Assembly (NCBI GenBank): GCA_905233215.1
Contig: CAJODC010000015.1
Coordinates: forward strand, 1 to 42,954
Length of the DNA: 42,954 nucleotides
Origin: an uncultured Synergistales bacterium
Lineage (GTDB): Bacteria; Synergistota; Synergistia; Synergistales; Aminobacteriaceae
Direction of reading: 5' to 3'
In this document: piece after piece, positions 16,830 through 25,049 of the stretch
Numbering within the stretch: the first letter of the stretch is position 1
Layout of the letters: every line of letters starts with the position of its first letter
Program-made: the position numbers and the translations under genes
The notes under the pieces: model-generated
What the model was told of the DNA's origin: nothing
What the model saw: only the letters and a program-made list of their open reading frames with translations
The model's database searches: none

Positions 16830-17621
16830 CTATTCCTGACTAAGTGATTTTAACTTATACAGGCTATATATCAGCCAGATTAGCACGAACGGAAGCGCGA
16901 ACGCAATCGCCGGGTACGTTGTGAAGCGTTCGTAATGCTGTATCATGTAGAGAAGCGATCGGCGTTCCCGAACTGGAGCAACTGAAAATCTCATCAGTGC
17001 GTAACATAGCATTCCGAGCGGTGCGATGACGGAGTAATATTTCTTTTTCTGCAACGGTAAAATTTTTCGTTCAACCAAAAGAAGGAAGCCGACAATCACG
17101 AAGGCAATCAGCGAGTAATATATCTGTACAGGGTGTCGAGTGACTCCGATTTTGTCGAATGGGAAGTGTACAGCCGTGAAGAATTTTGAGGTTATACCGA
17201 CACAGCAGCCGTTGAAGAAACAGCCCCATCGGCCTATCGCTATTGAGAGAATTGCCGGAGGCATGGCAGCATCACAGAGCTTCATGAATGAGACTTTGCG
17301 CGAGAACAGGCACATCACTAACGCTGAGATGAACGCTCCTAGAATCGCTCCGAACTCACTGATTCCCCAGTTGAAGAAATTGAGAAGGTACGAAGGATTT
17401 TCGATCATGTAGGGAATCATGCGAATTTTCTTGAAGAGAGTCGCTCCTATCAGCATGAAGAAAAATGAGACGGCCATGACGCGCCTTGACTCGTATTCGT
17501 CAAGTTCGTAAATCTCAAGACGCTTGATGACCCATATTATCGCTATCGACAGAGCTATGAACCAGATTACGCTGTAAGTGTCGATTCTTATTCCGAAGAG
17601 GTGAAATAGTGTCGGGTGCAT
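16830..17621 (-). CDS. lgt: Divergent Lgt-like prolipoprotein diacylglyceryl transferase family protein
   Basis: The 263-residue protein has about seven hydrophobic segments and the Lgt signature core GRWGCFFNG (residues 130-138) plus RHPVQIYYSL (162-171). Lgt transfers diacylglycerol from phosphatidylglycerol to the lipobox Cys of prolipoproteins in the inner membrane. Several expected residues differ. The His of the canonical SFHGG loop is replaced (GISEFGAILG), the Glu in NGELYGR is Cys (NGCCVG), and the usual YE after HPxQ is YY. It may be a true but divergent Lgt or a paralog with another substrate. GGAGG lies 9 bases before the ATG. It is 51 bp after fic and 78 bp before htrA. Confidence 0.75.
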   Translation of the reverse strand: MHPTLFHLFGIRIDTYSVIWFIALSIAIIWVIKRLEIYELDEYESRRVMAVSFFFMLIGATLFKKIRMIPYMIENPSYLLNFFNWGISEFGAILGAFISALVMCLFSRKVSFMKLCDAAMPPAILSIAIGRWGCFFNGCCVGITSKFFTAVHFPFDKIGVTRHPVQIYYSLIAFVIVGFLLLVERKILPLQKKKYYSVIAPLGMLCYALMRFSVAPVRERRSLLYMIQHYERFTTYPAIAFALPFVLIWLIYSLYKLKSLSQE

Positions 17622-17672
17622 AAATATTGCCTCCGTTGCGTGAAAATTTTACACTGACAATATATCACAAGG

Positions 17673-18218
17673 CTAAAATTTTTCGTAACTGTAGGAAACT
17701 TCAAGCCCTCCCGTGAATATTGTCTTGTCCTTGAGACTTTCACCGCTCATCATCGAACGCTTCAGTATGGTCTCAAGTTCGAGAGCGTTCACGGGGCTTC
17801 GTTCCATAGCGGAAATGTAATCGCTGCGTGAGATTTGCCGCCAGTCAACACGAACATTCATCTCACGTTCAAACATTGCGTCAAGCCACAGCCTCATCGC
17901 TCTTCCGTTGCCTTCACGGAAAGGGTGAGCGATATTCATCTCGATGTACTTCGCTATGATGTCATCAAAATTTTTCTGAGGCATCTCGCAAATCACAGGG
18001 ATTATTTTTTCGAGGAATATAACGTTTGCGAATCTGAAACTGCCTTTAGCGATGTTGATTGTACGAACAGTTCCGGCAAAATCAAAAAGACCTCCGAAAA
18101 GTTCAGCGTGAATTTTCCTGAGACATTCCCAAGTTCCGGCAGTCTCCAAAAATTTCGGCCATGCTTCCCAAATTTTATCGACTCTCTGAAGTGAAAGCCT
18201 GTCAATTTCCATCATCAT
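17673..18218 (-). CDS. fic: Fic-family AMP-transferase, class III (C-terminal inhibitory helix)
   Basis: The 181-residue protein carries the complete Fic motif HPFREGNGR (residues 98-106) with catalytic H98. It also has the upstream flap region GSFRFAN and the KYIEMNIA helix, all closely like Neisseria meningitidis Fic. Class III Fic proteins end in an inhibitory helix of pattern (S/T)xxxE(G/N). Here S175-Y-S-Y-E179-K180 keeps Ser and Glu but has Lys in the last place. Such enzymes AMPylate proteins, DNA gyrase and topoisomerase IV among known class III targets. The ATG overlaps the thiN stop (ATGA), so it is the last gene of the thiamine operon. Confidence 0.92.
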   Translation of the reverse strand: MMMEIDRLSLQRVDKIWEAWPKFLETAGTWECLRKIHAELFGGLFDFAGTVRTINIAKGSFRFANVIFLEKIIPVICEMPQKNFDDIIAKYIEMNIAHPFREGNGRAMRLWLDAMFEREMNVRVDWRQISRSDYISAMERSPVNALELETILKRSMMSGESLKDKTIFTGGLEVSYSYEKF

Positions 18219-18838
18219 CTCACGCAGACAAGAAGCAGACAGCCCTCTTTCAGTGAAACAACAGCGTCATTCTCCGGCGATGTTACCTCGTTGCTTATTC
18301 CGTACTGAAATTCAGGGGTTATCTCTGCTCCGTCAACGTTGTACTTCGCTCCCGTTATCGTTATTCCTGATGCTTTGCCCGTTATGTTGAGCAGCGAGAA
18401 GAATCGCCAGCCGTATTTCACACGCTTCGTTTCGCCTGCTCTGATTAGGCTGATTTCGGAATAGTCGTCAACAATCATGGCCGAAATTCCAGCGTTCCTC
18501 AGCATCAAGAGAGCGTAAATGTTGCCGAGCGTCATATCCTCACGGCCTCCAGTTACGCCCGTCATCAATACTTCAGTGAAGCCCCGCCGTATTGCCTCCT
18601 TCACAGCAAATATCGTGTCTGTGTCATCTTTCACTACAGGAAGCTCGATAACGTTGCTCATGTCGTCCGGCCTTGAATGCGAGTCAAAATCGCCGACTAT
18701 CAGCGAAGGTTCAACACGGAGAGAGTCTTTGTGCTTCAGTCCGCAGTCGCAAAAAATGATGAAGTCATCGCTCCTCATGTATGACCTCATCATTTCGTAA
18801 TTCCTTATCTCAGATCCGCCGATTATCACACAGCGCAT
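18215..18838 (-). CDS. thiN: Thiamine pyrophosphokinase
   Basis: The 207-residue cytoplasmic enzyme transfers pyrophosphate from ATP to thiamine, giving TPP. Recognisable motifs in order are an N-terminal CDCGLKH, VGDFDSHS, KDDTDTIFAVKEA and GGREDMTLGNIYALL. The C-terminal half is the beta-rich thiamine-binding domain (FFSLLN, ITGAKYNV, SNEV). This is ThiN, which uses free thiamine, in contrast to ThiL, which uses thiamine phosphate. The ATG overlaps the thiD-tenA stop by one base (TAATG) and its stop overlaps the fic start. Confidence 0.95.
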   Translation of the reverse strand: MRCVIIGGSEIRNYEMMRSYMRSDDFIIFCDCGLKHKDSLRVEPSLIVGDFDSHSRPDDMSNVIELPVVKDDTDTIFAVKEAIRRGFTEVLMTGVTGGREDMTLGNIYALLMLRNAGISAMIVDDYSEISLIRAGETKRVKYGWRFFSLLNITGKASGITITGAKYNVDGAEITPEFQYGISNEVTSPENDAVVSLKEGCLLLVCVR

Positions 18839-20295
18839 TATTCAGACCAGCCCATATCCCAAAATCCCATCTCATAGAGCGAGCATGTTCGGAAAATTTC
18901 AGCAAGCCTCTTCATCTCCGACTCGCCGTAATCCTCGCACGCCTTCTCAAAGAATGACAGAAGCACATTGTTGAGATCACAATATTCTTTGCCTGAGTAG
19001 ATGCTGACCCATGTACCGTAAAATTCATCGTTCACTGACGCAGGGTTGTTCTTCACCATCTCTTTGGCAATGTCCTCGTAACTCAATGCGCATGACAGAA
19101 TCGCCGCTAAGATTTCAGCCTCTCCGCCCTCGTACGCAACTTTCAGCATGTATGAAGTGTATGACTGGTTAGCAAGTTCACGCTCTGCCCTGTCTAATTC
19201 CTCCTGAGTAACTCCAAGCCTGCCCATGTAGCCCTTGTGATTGTTCATCTCAACGTTGGCTATCGCTTCGATTACTGATGTGAAAAGTTTTGCCGTCTCA
19301 AGCGATTTTGTCTTCGCTATTCCGAGAGCGAAAACTTTGCTGTACTCGTTCAGATAGTGATAGTCCTGAATGATGTAGCGTTTGAATTTCTCACGGTCAA
19401 GTGTGCCCGTCTCAATACCTTTGACGAATGGGTGATTGTTGTATTCAGGCCAAATGTCTGACACTGAATCTGTCAGGAACGCACGAAGATTTCTCCTCTC
19501 AGCGAATTTTCCAGTCAGGTTGAATGAGTGCTTCATCGGTCCGCTTCCCCTGCCTAAGTCAAGCATCGCTCCTAGTGCGCCCGAAATGTATTCCTTCGCA
19601 AGCCTCACACTGTCGGCGAGCGTGTAACCTTTCGCCAAGTTCGCAGCGATTGCGCTTGAGAGTGTGCAGCCTGTGCCGTGAGTGTTGGACGTTTCGATTC
19701 TTTTGCCCTTGAACCACGTGAATTTTCCTGCGCCTTCACAGAGCAGATCATCAGCGTCATTGACTGAATGACCGCCCTTCACGAGGACTGAACAGCCGTA
19801 TTCAGCGTTGATTTTCTCACCGGCCTTCATCATGTCGTCCCTTGTCGAAATTTTCATGCCTGATAGAATTTCAGCCTCCGGGATATTCGGAGTAGCGACA
19901 ACAGCAAGAGGCATCAATTCTTCAGCGAGAGTCTTCACGGCTTCGTCAGCGATCAACTTCGCTCCGCTTGTCGAGACCATCACAGGGTCAACAACAATAT
20001 TCTTCGCCTCGTAACGTCTCAATGACTCAGCGATTTTGCGAATCAGTGCTGAACTTGATACCATTCCGATTTTCACGGCATCAGGGAAAATGTCGGTGAA
20101 AACAGCGTCAATCTGTTGTCCGAGAAATTCAGGTGTTACCTCAAAGATTCCCGTTACTCCTGTAGTGTTCTGTGCCGTCAACGCAGTTACAGCACTCATC
20201 GCGTACACTCCGTTCATCGTCATCGTCTTGATGTCCGCCTGAATGCCTGCTCCCCCTGATGAGTCGCTCCCTGCTATCGTCAATGCTGTGTTCAT
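18838..20295 (-). CDS. thiD: ThiD-TenA fusion: HMP(-P) kinase and aminopyrimidine aminohydrolase
   Basis: This 485-residue fusion has ThiD in residues 1-265 (LTIAGSDSSGGAGIQADIK; DPVMVSTSG; the C-terminal NTHGTGCTLSSAIAANL). A TenA domain follows at about 275-485 (YNNHPFVKGIETGTL, RYIIQDYHYL, LSCALSYEDIAKEM, with the Cys in the active-site position). ThiD phosphorylates hydroxymethylpyrimidine to its mono- and diphosphate; TenA/TenA-II hydrolyses aminopyrimidine from degraded thiamine. ThiD-TenA fusions are known in several bacteria and plants. The gene overlaps the HAD gene upstream by 4 bp (ATGA) and thiN downstream by 1 bp. Confidence 0.95.
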   Translation of the reverse strand: MNTALTIAGSDSSGGAGIQADIKTMTMNGVYAMSAVTALTAQNTTGVTGIFEVTPEFLGQQIDAVFTDIFPDAVKIGMVSSSALIRKIAESLRRYEAKNIVVDPVMVSTSGAKLIADEAVKTLAEELMPLAVVATPNIPEAEILSGMKISTRDDMMKAGEKINAEYGCSVLVKGGHSVNDADDLLCEGAGKFTWFKGKRIETSNTHGTGCTLSSAIAANLAKGYTLADSVRLAKEYISGALGAMLDLGRGSGPMKHSFNLTGKFAERRNLRAFLTDSVSDIWPEYNNHPFVKGIETGTLDREKFKRYIIQDYHYLNEYSKVFALGIAKTKSLETAKLFTSVIEAIANVEMNNHKGYMGRLGVTQEELDRAERELANQSYTSYMLKVAYEGGEAEILAAILSCALSYEDIAKEMVKNNPASVNDEFYGTWVSIYSGKEYCDLNNVLLSFFEKACEDYGESEMKRLAEIFRTCSLYEMGFWDMGWSE

Positions 20296-20930
20296 CTCAA
20301 AGTCTCCTTGAATGATGTAATGTAGTAATCTGAAATTGATTTTATTCGTTCTCTGTCATGCCTGTTTGACTCGTCCTCAACCCCGAACGTTACGAAACCA
20401 GCTCTCTTCGCCGTCTCAATCGCAAACAATGCGTCCTCAAATACTCCGATATTCTCAGGCTCAAGCCCCAAAAATTCAGCACACTTCACAAAAATTTCAG
20501 GCTCATGTTTGTTAGTGTCAAGTTCGGAACAAGTGAAAATCTCCTCAAAGTAACCGGCGATTTCGTTCCGTTCTAGTGCTGACGATAATAATTCCCTGTC
20601 TCCTGATGTCGCTATCGTCATTGATACGCCCTTTGATTTCATGGCTGAGAGAAATTCCTTCACGCCTTCTTTGAGTTTCACTTCTTCACGGTAGAATGAG
20701 GCGATTATTCCGAGAATGCCCGACTGAATTTCGCCCTCTGACTGTTTCAGACTGTAATGCTCTTTCAGGTAATGACAGCCCTGTTCAAGGCTCAAAGGGT
20801 AGAGCTTCTGCGGTAAATCATCGCTCGGTGTTACGTTCAGCGACTCAAGATAGCGAGTGCCTAGTTCGTGCCAAATGTGCATCGAGTCCAATAATGTCCC
20901 GTCGGCGTCAAAAATCGCTCCCTTAATCAT
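20292..20930 (-). CDS. HAD-superfamily phosphatase in thiamine operon
   Basis: I start at ATG 20930, which overlaps the thiE stop by 8 bases and gives MIKGAIFDADGTLLDS; an open frame back to 20996 has an unrelated N-terminus. The 212-residue protein has the HAD nucleophile and general acid D8 and D10, motif II TSGD, the Lys of NKHEPEIF and the acidic pair in VFEDA. A helical cap after motif I places it in subfamily IA. It could dephosphorylate thiamine phosphate or a precursor. No close identification is possible from sequence alone; the position within a thi operon supports a thiamine-related substrate. Confidence 0.85.
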   Translation of the reverse strand: MIKGAIFDADGTLLDSMHIWHELGTRYLESLNVTPSDDLPQKLYPLSLEQGCHYLKEHYSLKQSEGEIQSGILGIIASFYREEVKLKEGVKEFLSAMKSKGVSMTIATSGDRELLSSALERNEIAGYFEEIFTCSELDTNKHEPEIFVKCAEFLGLEPENIGVFEDALFAIETAKRAGFVTFGVEDESNRHDRERIKSISDYYITSFKETLR

Positions 20931-21567
20931 CGCCGAAATATTTTTCCGACAATGAGCGCAAGTCCTCCGCTGCTTTGCGAATATCATCTGAGGCAAATAT
21001 CGCGCTTATCACAGCGATTCCGTCAATGCCTGAGCCTTCAAGCTCGTGAATATTTCCGGCATTGATTCCGCCGATTGCTACGACAGGAATTTTCACCGAT
21101 GAGCAAATCTCTTTCAGTGCCTCGTGAGTGATGTCTACTGCGTCATCTTTTGAGCCTGTGTGAAATACCGCTCCAGCTCCGAGATAGTCAGCACCTTGAC
21201 GTTCAGCCAAAATCGCTTCTTCTGCCGTCCTCACAGAGACACCGAGAATTTTCCCTGTGCCTGTCATTTTCCTAACGTTCACGGCGTTCATGTCGCTCTG
21301 TCCAACGTGTACGCCGTCAGCGTCAATTTCACAGGCAAGTTCAACGTTGTCATTCACTATGAACGGGATATTATGTTCACGGCACAAGGCTTGAATCTCA
21401 AGAGCCTCAGACTTGAAATCATCATAGCCGAGATTCTTTTCTCGTAACTGAATGAGAGTCGCTCCGCCATCTATCGACTCTCTGACAACTTCAAGGAGCG
21501 TTCTTCCGTTTAGCCAAGTCCTATCGGTTACAGCGTAGAGCCTGAGTGATTTACTATCGAACTTCAT
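20923..21567 (-). CDS. thiE: Thiamine-phosphate synthase
   Basis: The 214-residue TIM-barrel enzyme joins HMP-pyrophosphate with thiazole phosphate to give thiamine phosphate. Markers are LYAVTD at the start, LIQLREKN, IVNDNVELACEIDADGVHVGQ, LGAGAVFHTGSKDD and the phosphate-binding VVAIGGINAGN. The gene overlaps thiM by 14 bp and the HAD gene by 8 bp, indicating tight coupling. Confidence 0.96.
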   Translation of the reverse strand: MKFDSKSLRLYAVTDRTWLNGRTLLEVVRESIDGGATLIQLREKNLGYDDFKSEALEIQALCREHNIPFIVNDNVELACEIDADGVHVGQSDMNAVNVRKMTGTGKILGVSVRTAEEAILAERQGADYLGAGAVFHTGSKDDAVDITHEALKEICSSVKIPVVAIGGINAGNIHELEGSGIDGIAVISAIFASDDIRKAAEDLRSLSEKYFGDD

Positions 21568-22375
21568 ACCTTGCGCCCTCGTTGAGTGTGTCTGCGGTCA
21601 TGTTGTAGATTGCGTCAATGATTCTGTTTCTGTAGCTTGAATTGCCCTCGTAAGGCTGAAGGTGAGTGTAACCGATTTCGCCAGCAAGCCCCATCATGCA
21701 CACGGAAGCAGCGCAAGCCTCAAGAACGTTGTCAGGATTGGCAGCAGCAAAAGCGGCCATGATTCCGGAAAGCTGGCAGCCTGTTCCCGTAATCCTTCCC
21801 ATTTCGGCCCGGCCGTTGCGGATAACGTAGCACTTCTCACTGTCGGCAACAAGGTCAATCGCTCCCGTCAATGCTATCACAGCTCCAGTTGACCTTGCGA
21901 AATCCTTGACGAACCACGTCATGTAGTCGAGATTGTCATCGCTCACTGCATCGGCCTTGTCTGCGTCAACTCCGTGTGTAGTCCCTGAACCTTTAACGAG
22001 CGTCTTAATCTCCGAAGCGTTGCCCCTGATTACGTCAAAACGAATCTCCCTCATCAAGTTCAACGCCGTCTGTGTTCTGAGTGAACTCGCTCCAGCTCCC
22101 ACAGGGTCAAGAAGATTCGTGTGTCCGAACTTCTGCGACATTTTCCCGGCTCTGTGCATTGCGTCAATCGTCCGTGAATTTAGCGTGCCTATGTTGATGT
22201 TTAGGGCGTTGCAGATTTTTGTGATCTCCTCAGCGTCTGACGGCTCATCGGCCATGATCGGACTTCCTCCGGCAGCAAGTATCGCGTTTGCTACATCGTT
22301 GACGGTAACGTAATTCGTGATGTTGTGGACTAACGGCGATTTCTTGCGGACATTCTCAAGACATGTTCCTAACAT
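21554..22375 (-). CDS. thiM: Hydroxyethylthiazole kinase
   Basis: The 273-residue salvage enzyme phosphorylates 4-methyl-5-hydroxyethylthiazole with ATP. Family motifs are VHNITNYVTVNDVANAILA, GGSPIMADEPSDAEEI, LDPVGAGASS, IRGNASEIK and GTGCQLSGIMAA near the C-terminus. It is the first gene of the operon, directly below a TPP riboswitch, with AAAGGAG about 10 bases before the ATG. It is the start of a thiM-thiE-HAD-thiD/tenA-thiN-fic transcription unit. Confidence 0.97.
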   Translation of the reverse strand: MLGTCLENVRKKSPLVHNITNYVTVNDVANAILAAGGSPIMADEPSDAEEITKICNALNINIGTLNSRTIDAMHRAGKMSQKFGHTNLLDPVGAGASSLRTQTALNLMREIRFDVIRGNASEIKTLVKGSGTTHGVDADKADAVSDDNLDYMTWFVKDFARSTGAVIALTGAIDLVADSEKCYVIRNGRAEMGRITGTGCQLSGIMAAFAAANPDNVLEACAASVCMMGLAGEIGYTHLQPYEGNSSYRNRIIDAIYNMTADTLNEGARYEVR

Positions 22376-22417
22376 TTTGACTTCTCCTTTTGATGTGAGA
22401 GCGTGCGTGAATGCTTT

Positions 22418-22504
22418 GAAGTTCCCTACGACGGCATTACCCGTATCAGGTTATGATGGTCGGAAAATTTTTCCCTCTCAGCCTGTTTCGACAAGCTCCC
22501 ATAA
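22418..22504 (-). promoter_or_regulatory. TPP (THI-box) riboswitch upstream of thiM
   Basis: On the minus strand the conserved THI-box elements occur in order: GGGAGC, then a small hairpin with a GAAA loop, CTGAGAGGGA, ACCTGATACGGGTAATGCC and GTAGGGA. These are the thi-box aptamer consensus blocks. No U-tract follows before thiM, and the segment ACTTC just after the aptamer can pair with GAAGT at the Shine-Dalgarno region. Translational control is therefore the likelier mechanism (inference). TPP binding would lower expression of the whole salvage operon, including fic. Confidence 0.95.
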
Positions 22505-22520
22505 TTTTTTGAATAAAATT

Positions 22521-22551
22521 ATTATATCACTAAAATTTTTCTTGAGAACAA
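22521..22551 (-). promoter_or_regulatory. Likely promoter of the thiamine operon
   Basis: On the minus strand a perfect -10 TATAAT (22521-22526) lies just upstream of the riboswitch. A weak -35 TTGTTC (22546-22551) sits 19 bp further on. Transcription would begin near 22514, about ten bases before the aptamer. Confidence 0.5.
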
Positions 22552-22579
22552 ATTATTACACGTTAGAATTTTTCTTCAC

Positions 22580-22608
22580 TTGACATATCTTTATGAAACA
22601 GGTAATCT
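22580..22608 (+). promoter_or_regulatory. Sigma-70-type promoter of the cold-shock gene
   Basis: TTGACA (22580-22585) and TAATCT (22603-22608) are spaced 17 bp apart. The predicted leader before the ATG at 22673 is about 60 bases, shorter than the long leader of E. coli cspA. Confidence 0.65.
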
Positions 22609-22672
22609 AATCTCCGTAGTTTCATGGATATAATTTCATGTTGCGAAATATTTTTTATCAGGAGGCTTTTTT

Positions 22673-22873
22673 ATGGCACAGGGAACTGTCAAATGGTTCA
22701 ACGAGAGCAAAGGGTACGGATTCATCACCGTAGACGACGGGAAGGACGTATTCGTTCACTTCAGCGCAATTCAGGGCGAAGGCTTCAAGACACTCAATGA
22801 GGGTCAGAAGGTAACGTTCGACATCGTAAACGGCGAGAAAGGCCCTCAGGCTGCCAACGTCGTCAAGCAGTAA
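22673..22873 (+). CDS. cspA: Cold-shock protein (CspA family)
   Basis: The 66-residue single cold-shock domain begins [18 protein letters not shown], with RNP1 (KGYGFITV) and RNP2 (VFVHFSAI). It binds single-stranded RNA and DNA and acts as an RNA chaperone. AGGAGG ends 7 bases before the ATG. It has its own promoter and terminator, so it is monocistronic. Confidence 0.97.
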   Translation: MAQGTVKWFNESKGYGFITVDDGKDVFVHFSAIQGEGFKTLNEGQKVTFDIVNGEKGPQAANVVKQ

Positions 22874-22932
22874 TTCACAAGTCTCCTGCAACACTCCTCA
22901 ATCACTTCGTAAAGAACAGCAAGAGAATAACG

Positions 22933-22971
22933 ATGAGAGCTTTTCAGAAATTTTGAAGGCTCTCATTTTTT
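22933..22971 (+). terminator. Rho-independent terminator after the cold-shock gene
   Basis: An 8-bp perfect outer stem (22933-22940 with 22959-22966), extended by weaker inner pairs, is followed by six T residues ending 5 bases before the next ATG. The CCA gene therefore probably depends on readthrough or on an unseen promoter. Confidence 0.85.
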
Positions 22972-22975
22972 CGTC

Positions 22976-24127
22976 ATGAACAAAAACCTTTCAATGTCCC
23001 TCAAAATCGCTCAGGCCGTCCGCAAAAACGGCGGAAGAGCGTTCTATGTCGGCGGTTACGTCAGAGATAAAATTCTCGGACGCTTCAGCAAAGACATTGA
23101 CATCGAAATTCACGGTCTGTCCCAGCAAAATCTCTCCGAAATTCTCTCCTCTCTCGGTCAACCTGTCGAAATGGGCGCAAGTTTCGGCCTCTTGAGCCTC
23201 AAACATTACTCACTCGATATTGTCATGCCTCGTTCGCTGTTGACGGGCGAAATTGACCCGTTTGTTACCGAACGTGAAGCAGCAAGACGGCGCGACTTCA
23301 CCATGAACGCATTGATGCAGGACGTTTTGACGGGCGAAATTCTCGACTTCTTCGGCGGAATTGACGACATTAACGCCAAAGTTATCCGGCACGTTGACGA
23401 TGATACATTCCTGCTTGACACTCTGAGAGTCATGAGGGCCGCGAGATTTTCATCTTCTCTGGGTTTTGTTGTTGACGGGGCAACAAGGGCTGTCTGTTCA
23501 TCGGCGGATTTAACATCGTTGGCTCAAGAAAGAGTTTTCGCTGAGGTCGAGAACGTTATCACAAAGTCCGAAATGCCTTCAATATTCTTTGAGGAACTCG
23601 AAAGAATGAAGCAGTTATCGTTCTGGTTTCCTGAAGTACAAAGCGTCAAAAATAACATCATCGACAAGGCCGCTGTCGTTCGCCGAAAATCCGTGTACCC
23701 TTTAGGCTTCATGCTCGCTTCGCTGTGTCATGACATGGCCGGGACTGAACGCTTCATTTCACGCCTGACGAATGACGCTAAACTCAACAAGTACGTCATC
23801 AACATGGCCGGACTTGCCGACACTCTCGAAGGAATGGACGAAGAAGCACTCATGAGAGCGTTTGATCGGAGCGAATGCCCTGAAGATTTATCGCTGTTGA
23901 GTGAAACTCTTTCGGGTAATTCTCACTCTGACATGTTAGCTTTGTACCGTGAAAGAATGAGTCGGCCTTTTGTTACCGGAGCTGACATTCTCGCAATGGG
24001 AGTTAGTCCCGGTCCTTTGGTCGGCAAAATCTTGAAGCATGTTCACAACTTGAGGCTCTCAGGCTTGCCGAAGAGTGTACAATTTGAAGAAGTCATGAAA
24101 TTCATTAGAGGTGAAGAAAATGATTGA
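22976..24127 (+). CDS. cca: CCA tRNA nucleotidyltransferase family (poly(A)-polymerase-like)
   Basis: The 383-residue protein belongs to the class II nucleotidyltransferase superfamily that adds CCA (or a poly(A)/CC/A fragment) to tRNA 3' ends. It has GGYVRD (residues 26-31), the metal-binding aspartates in DIDIE (D40, D42) and RRDFTMNAL (105-113). A tRNA-binding helical C-terminus follows, without an obvious HD domain. It sits 5 bases after the terminator T-tract with no Shine-Dalgarno in view, which is unusual; a later start would cut into the domain. It overlaps RNase Z downstream, another tRNA 3'-end maturation enzyme, so the two genes form a functional pair. Confidence 0.93.
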   Translation: MNKNLSMSLKIAQAVRKNGGRAFYVGGYVRDKILGRFSKDIDIEIHGLSQQNLSEILSSLGQPVEMGASFGLLSLKHYSLDIVMPRSLLTGEIDPFVTEREAARRRDFTMNALMQDVLTGEILDFFGGIDDINAKVIRHVDDDTFLLDTLRVMRAARFSSSLGFVVDGATRAVCSSADLTSLAQERVFAEVENVITKSEMPSIFFEELERMKQLSFWFPEVQSVKNNIIDKAAVVRRKSVYPLGFMLASLCHDMAGTERFISRLTNDAKLNKYVINMAGLADTLEGMDEEALMRAFDRSECPEDLSLLSETLSGNSHSDMLALYRERMSRPFVTGADILAMGVSPGPLVGKILKHVHNLRLSGLPKSVQFEEVMKFIRGEEND

Positions 24128-25049
24128 TGTTACACTTTTGGGAACTGCCGCTCTTGCTCCTATACCTGAACGGGCTTTGTCTTCCGCTTTCTTGAGATGC
24201 GGAGGACGTTCGATTTTGTTCGACTGCGGAGAAGGCACTCAGTCAGCGGCAAGAAAAGCAGGTGTCAGCCTCATCAATACCGACATTATCGCCCTCACTC
24301 ATTATCACGGAGATCACATCTTCGGACTTCCGGGACTGCTTCAAACCATGTTCAGCGCAGGCAGAATCGCTCCCCTCTACGTTACCGGCCCTGACGGCCT
24401 CGATGACGTTATGAGTGTGATGCTGCGATTGGCGGGGGATTTGTCGTTTGACGTTGAGACTTTCGAGACTCCTGATGACGGCTTGTGGCTGCGTGAGTAC
24501 TTCTATTGCTGGCCTGACAGAGCTGTACTATCTTCGTTCCCAACAAATCACAGGGGAAAAAGTCAGGGCTATTCTTTCACTCTCGGACGTGCAGGCAAGT
24601 TCAACCCCGAAAAAGCCATCGCTCTCGGTATACCCGTTGAATCATGGCGAACAATCCAAAATGGCGGCTATGTCCTTTCTGGAGACGGTCAGCCTGTTGC
24701 GCCGAAAACGATTTTAGGTCCCGACAGAAAAGGTCTCAAAGTCGTTTTCACAGGCGATACGACCATGTACAGCCCTATGACAAAAGCGGCCAAAGATGCT
24801 GACCTCTTGATTTGCGATGCAACCTACGGCGATGACGAACAAACCGAACTCGCCGTTGAGCATGGACACATGACATTCTCTCAGGCCGCTATGACCGCTA
24901 AATTGTCAGGCTCAAAAACTTTATGGCTCACTCATTACTCTCAGAGAGTTACTAGACCTGAATACTTTCTTCCGGGAGCAAAAAAGATTTTCCCTGACAC
25001 TGTATGCGGTTATGACGGCCTCTCGGTTACGTTGAGATTTGAAGAGTAG
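24120..25049 (+). CDS. rnz: Ribonuclease Z / tRNA 3' endonuclease
   Basis: I start at ATG 24120, 7 bases after AGAGGTG, rather than at the earlier GTG. The 309-residue metallo-beta-lactamase-fold enzyme removes the 3' trailer of pre-tRNAs. The metal motif is HYHGDH (H61, H63, D65, H66), preceded by the FDCGEGTQ loop. VVFTGDT supplies a further metal Asp and WLTHYSQR the C-terminal His. The gene overlaps cca by 8 bp and converges with truA, whose 3' end it overlaps by 40 bp. Confidence 0.93.
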   Translation: MIDVTLLGTAALAPIPERALSSAFLRCGGRSILFDCGEGTQSAARKAGVSLINTDIIALTHYHGDHIFGLPGLLQTMFSAGRIAPLYVTGPDGLDDVMSVMLRLAGDLSFDVETFETPDDGLWLREYFYCWPDRAVLSSFPTNHRGKSQGYSFTLGRAGKFNPEKAIALGIPVESWRTIQNGGYVLSGDGQPVAPKTILGPDRKGLKVVFTGDTTMYSPMTKAAKDADLLICDATYGDDEQTELAVEHGHMTFSQAAMTAKLSGSKTLWLTHYSQRVTRPEYFLPGAKKIFPDTVCGYDGLSVTLRFEE

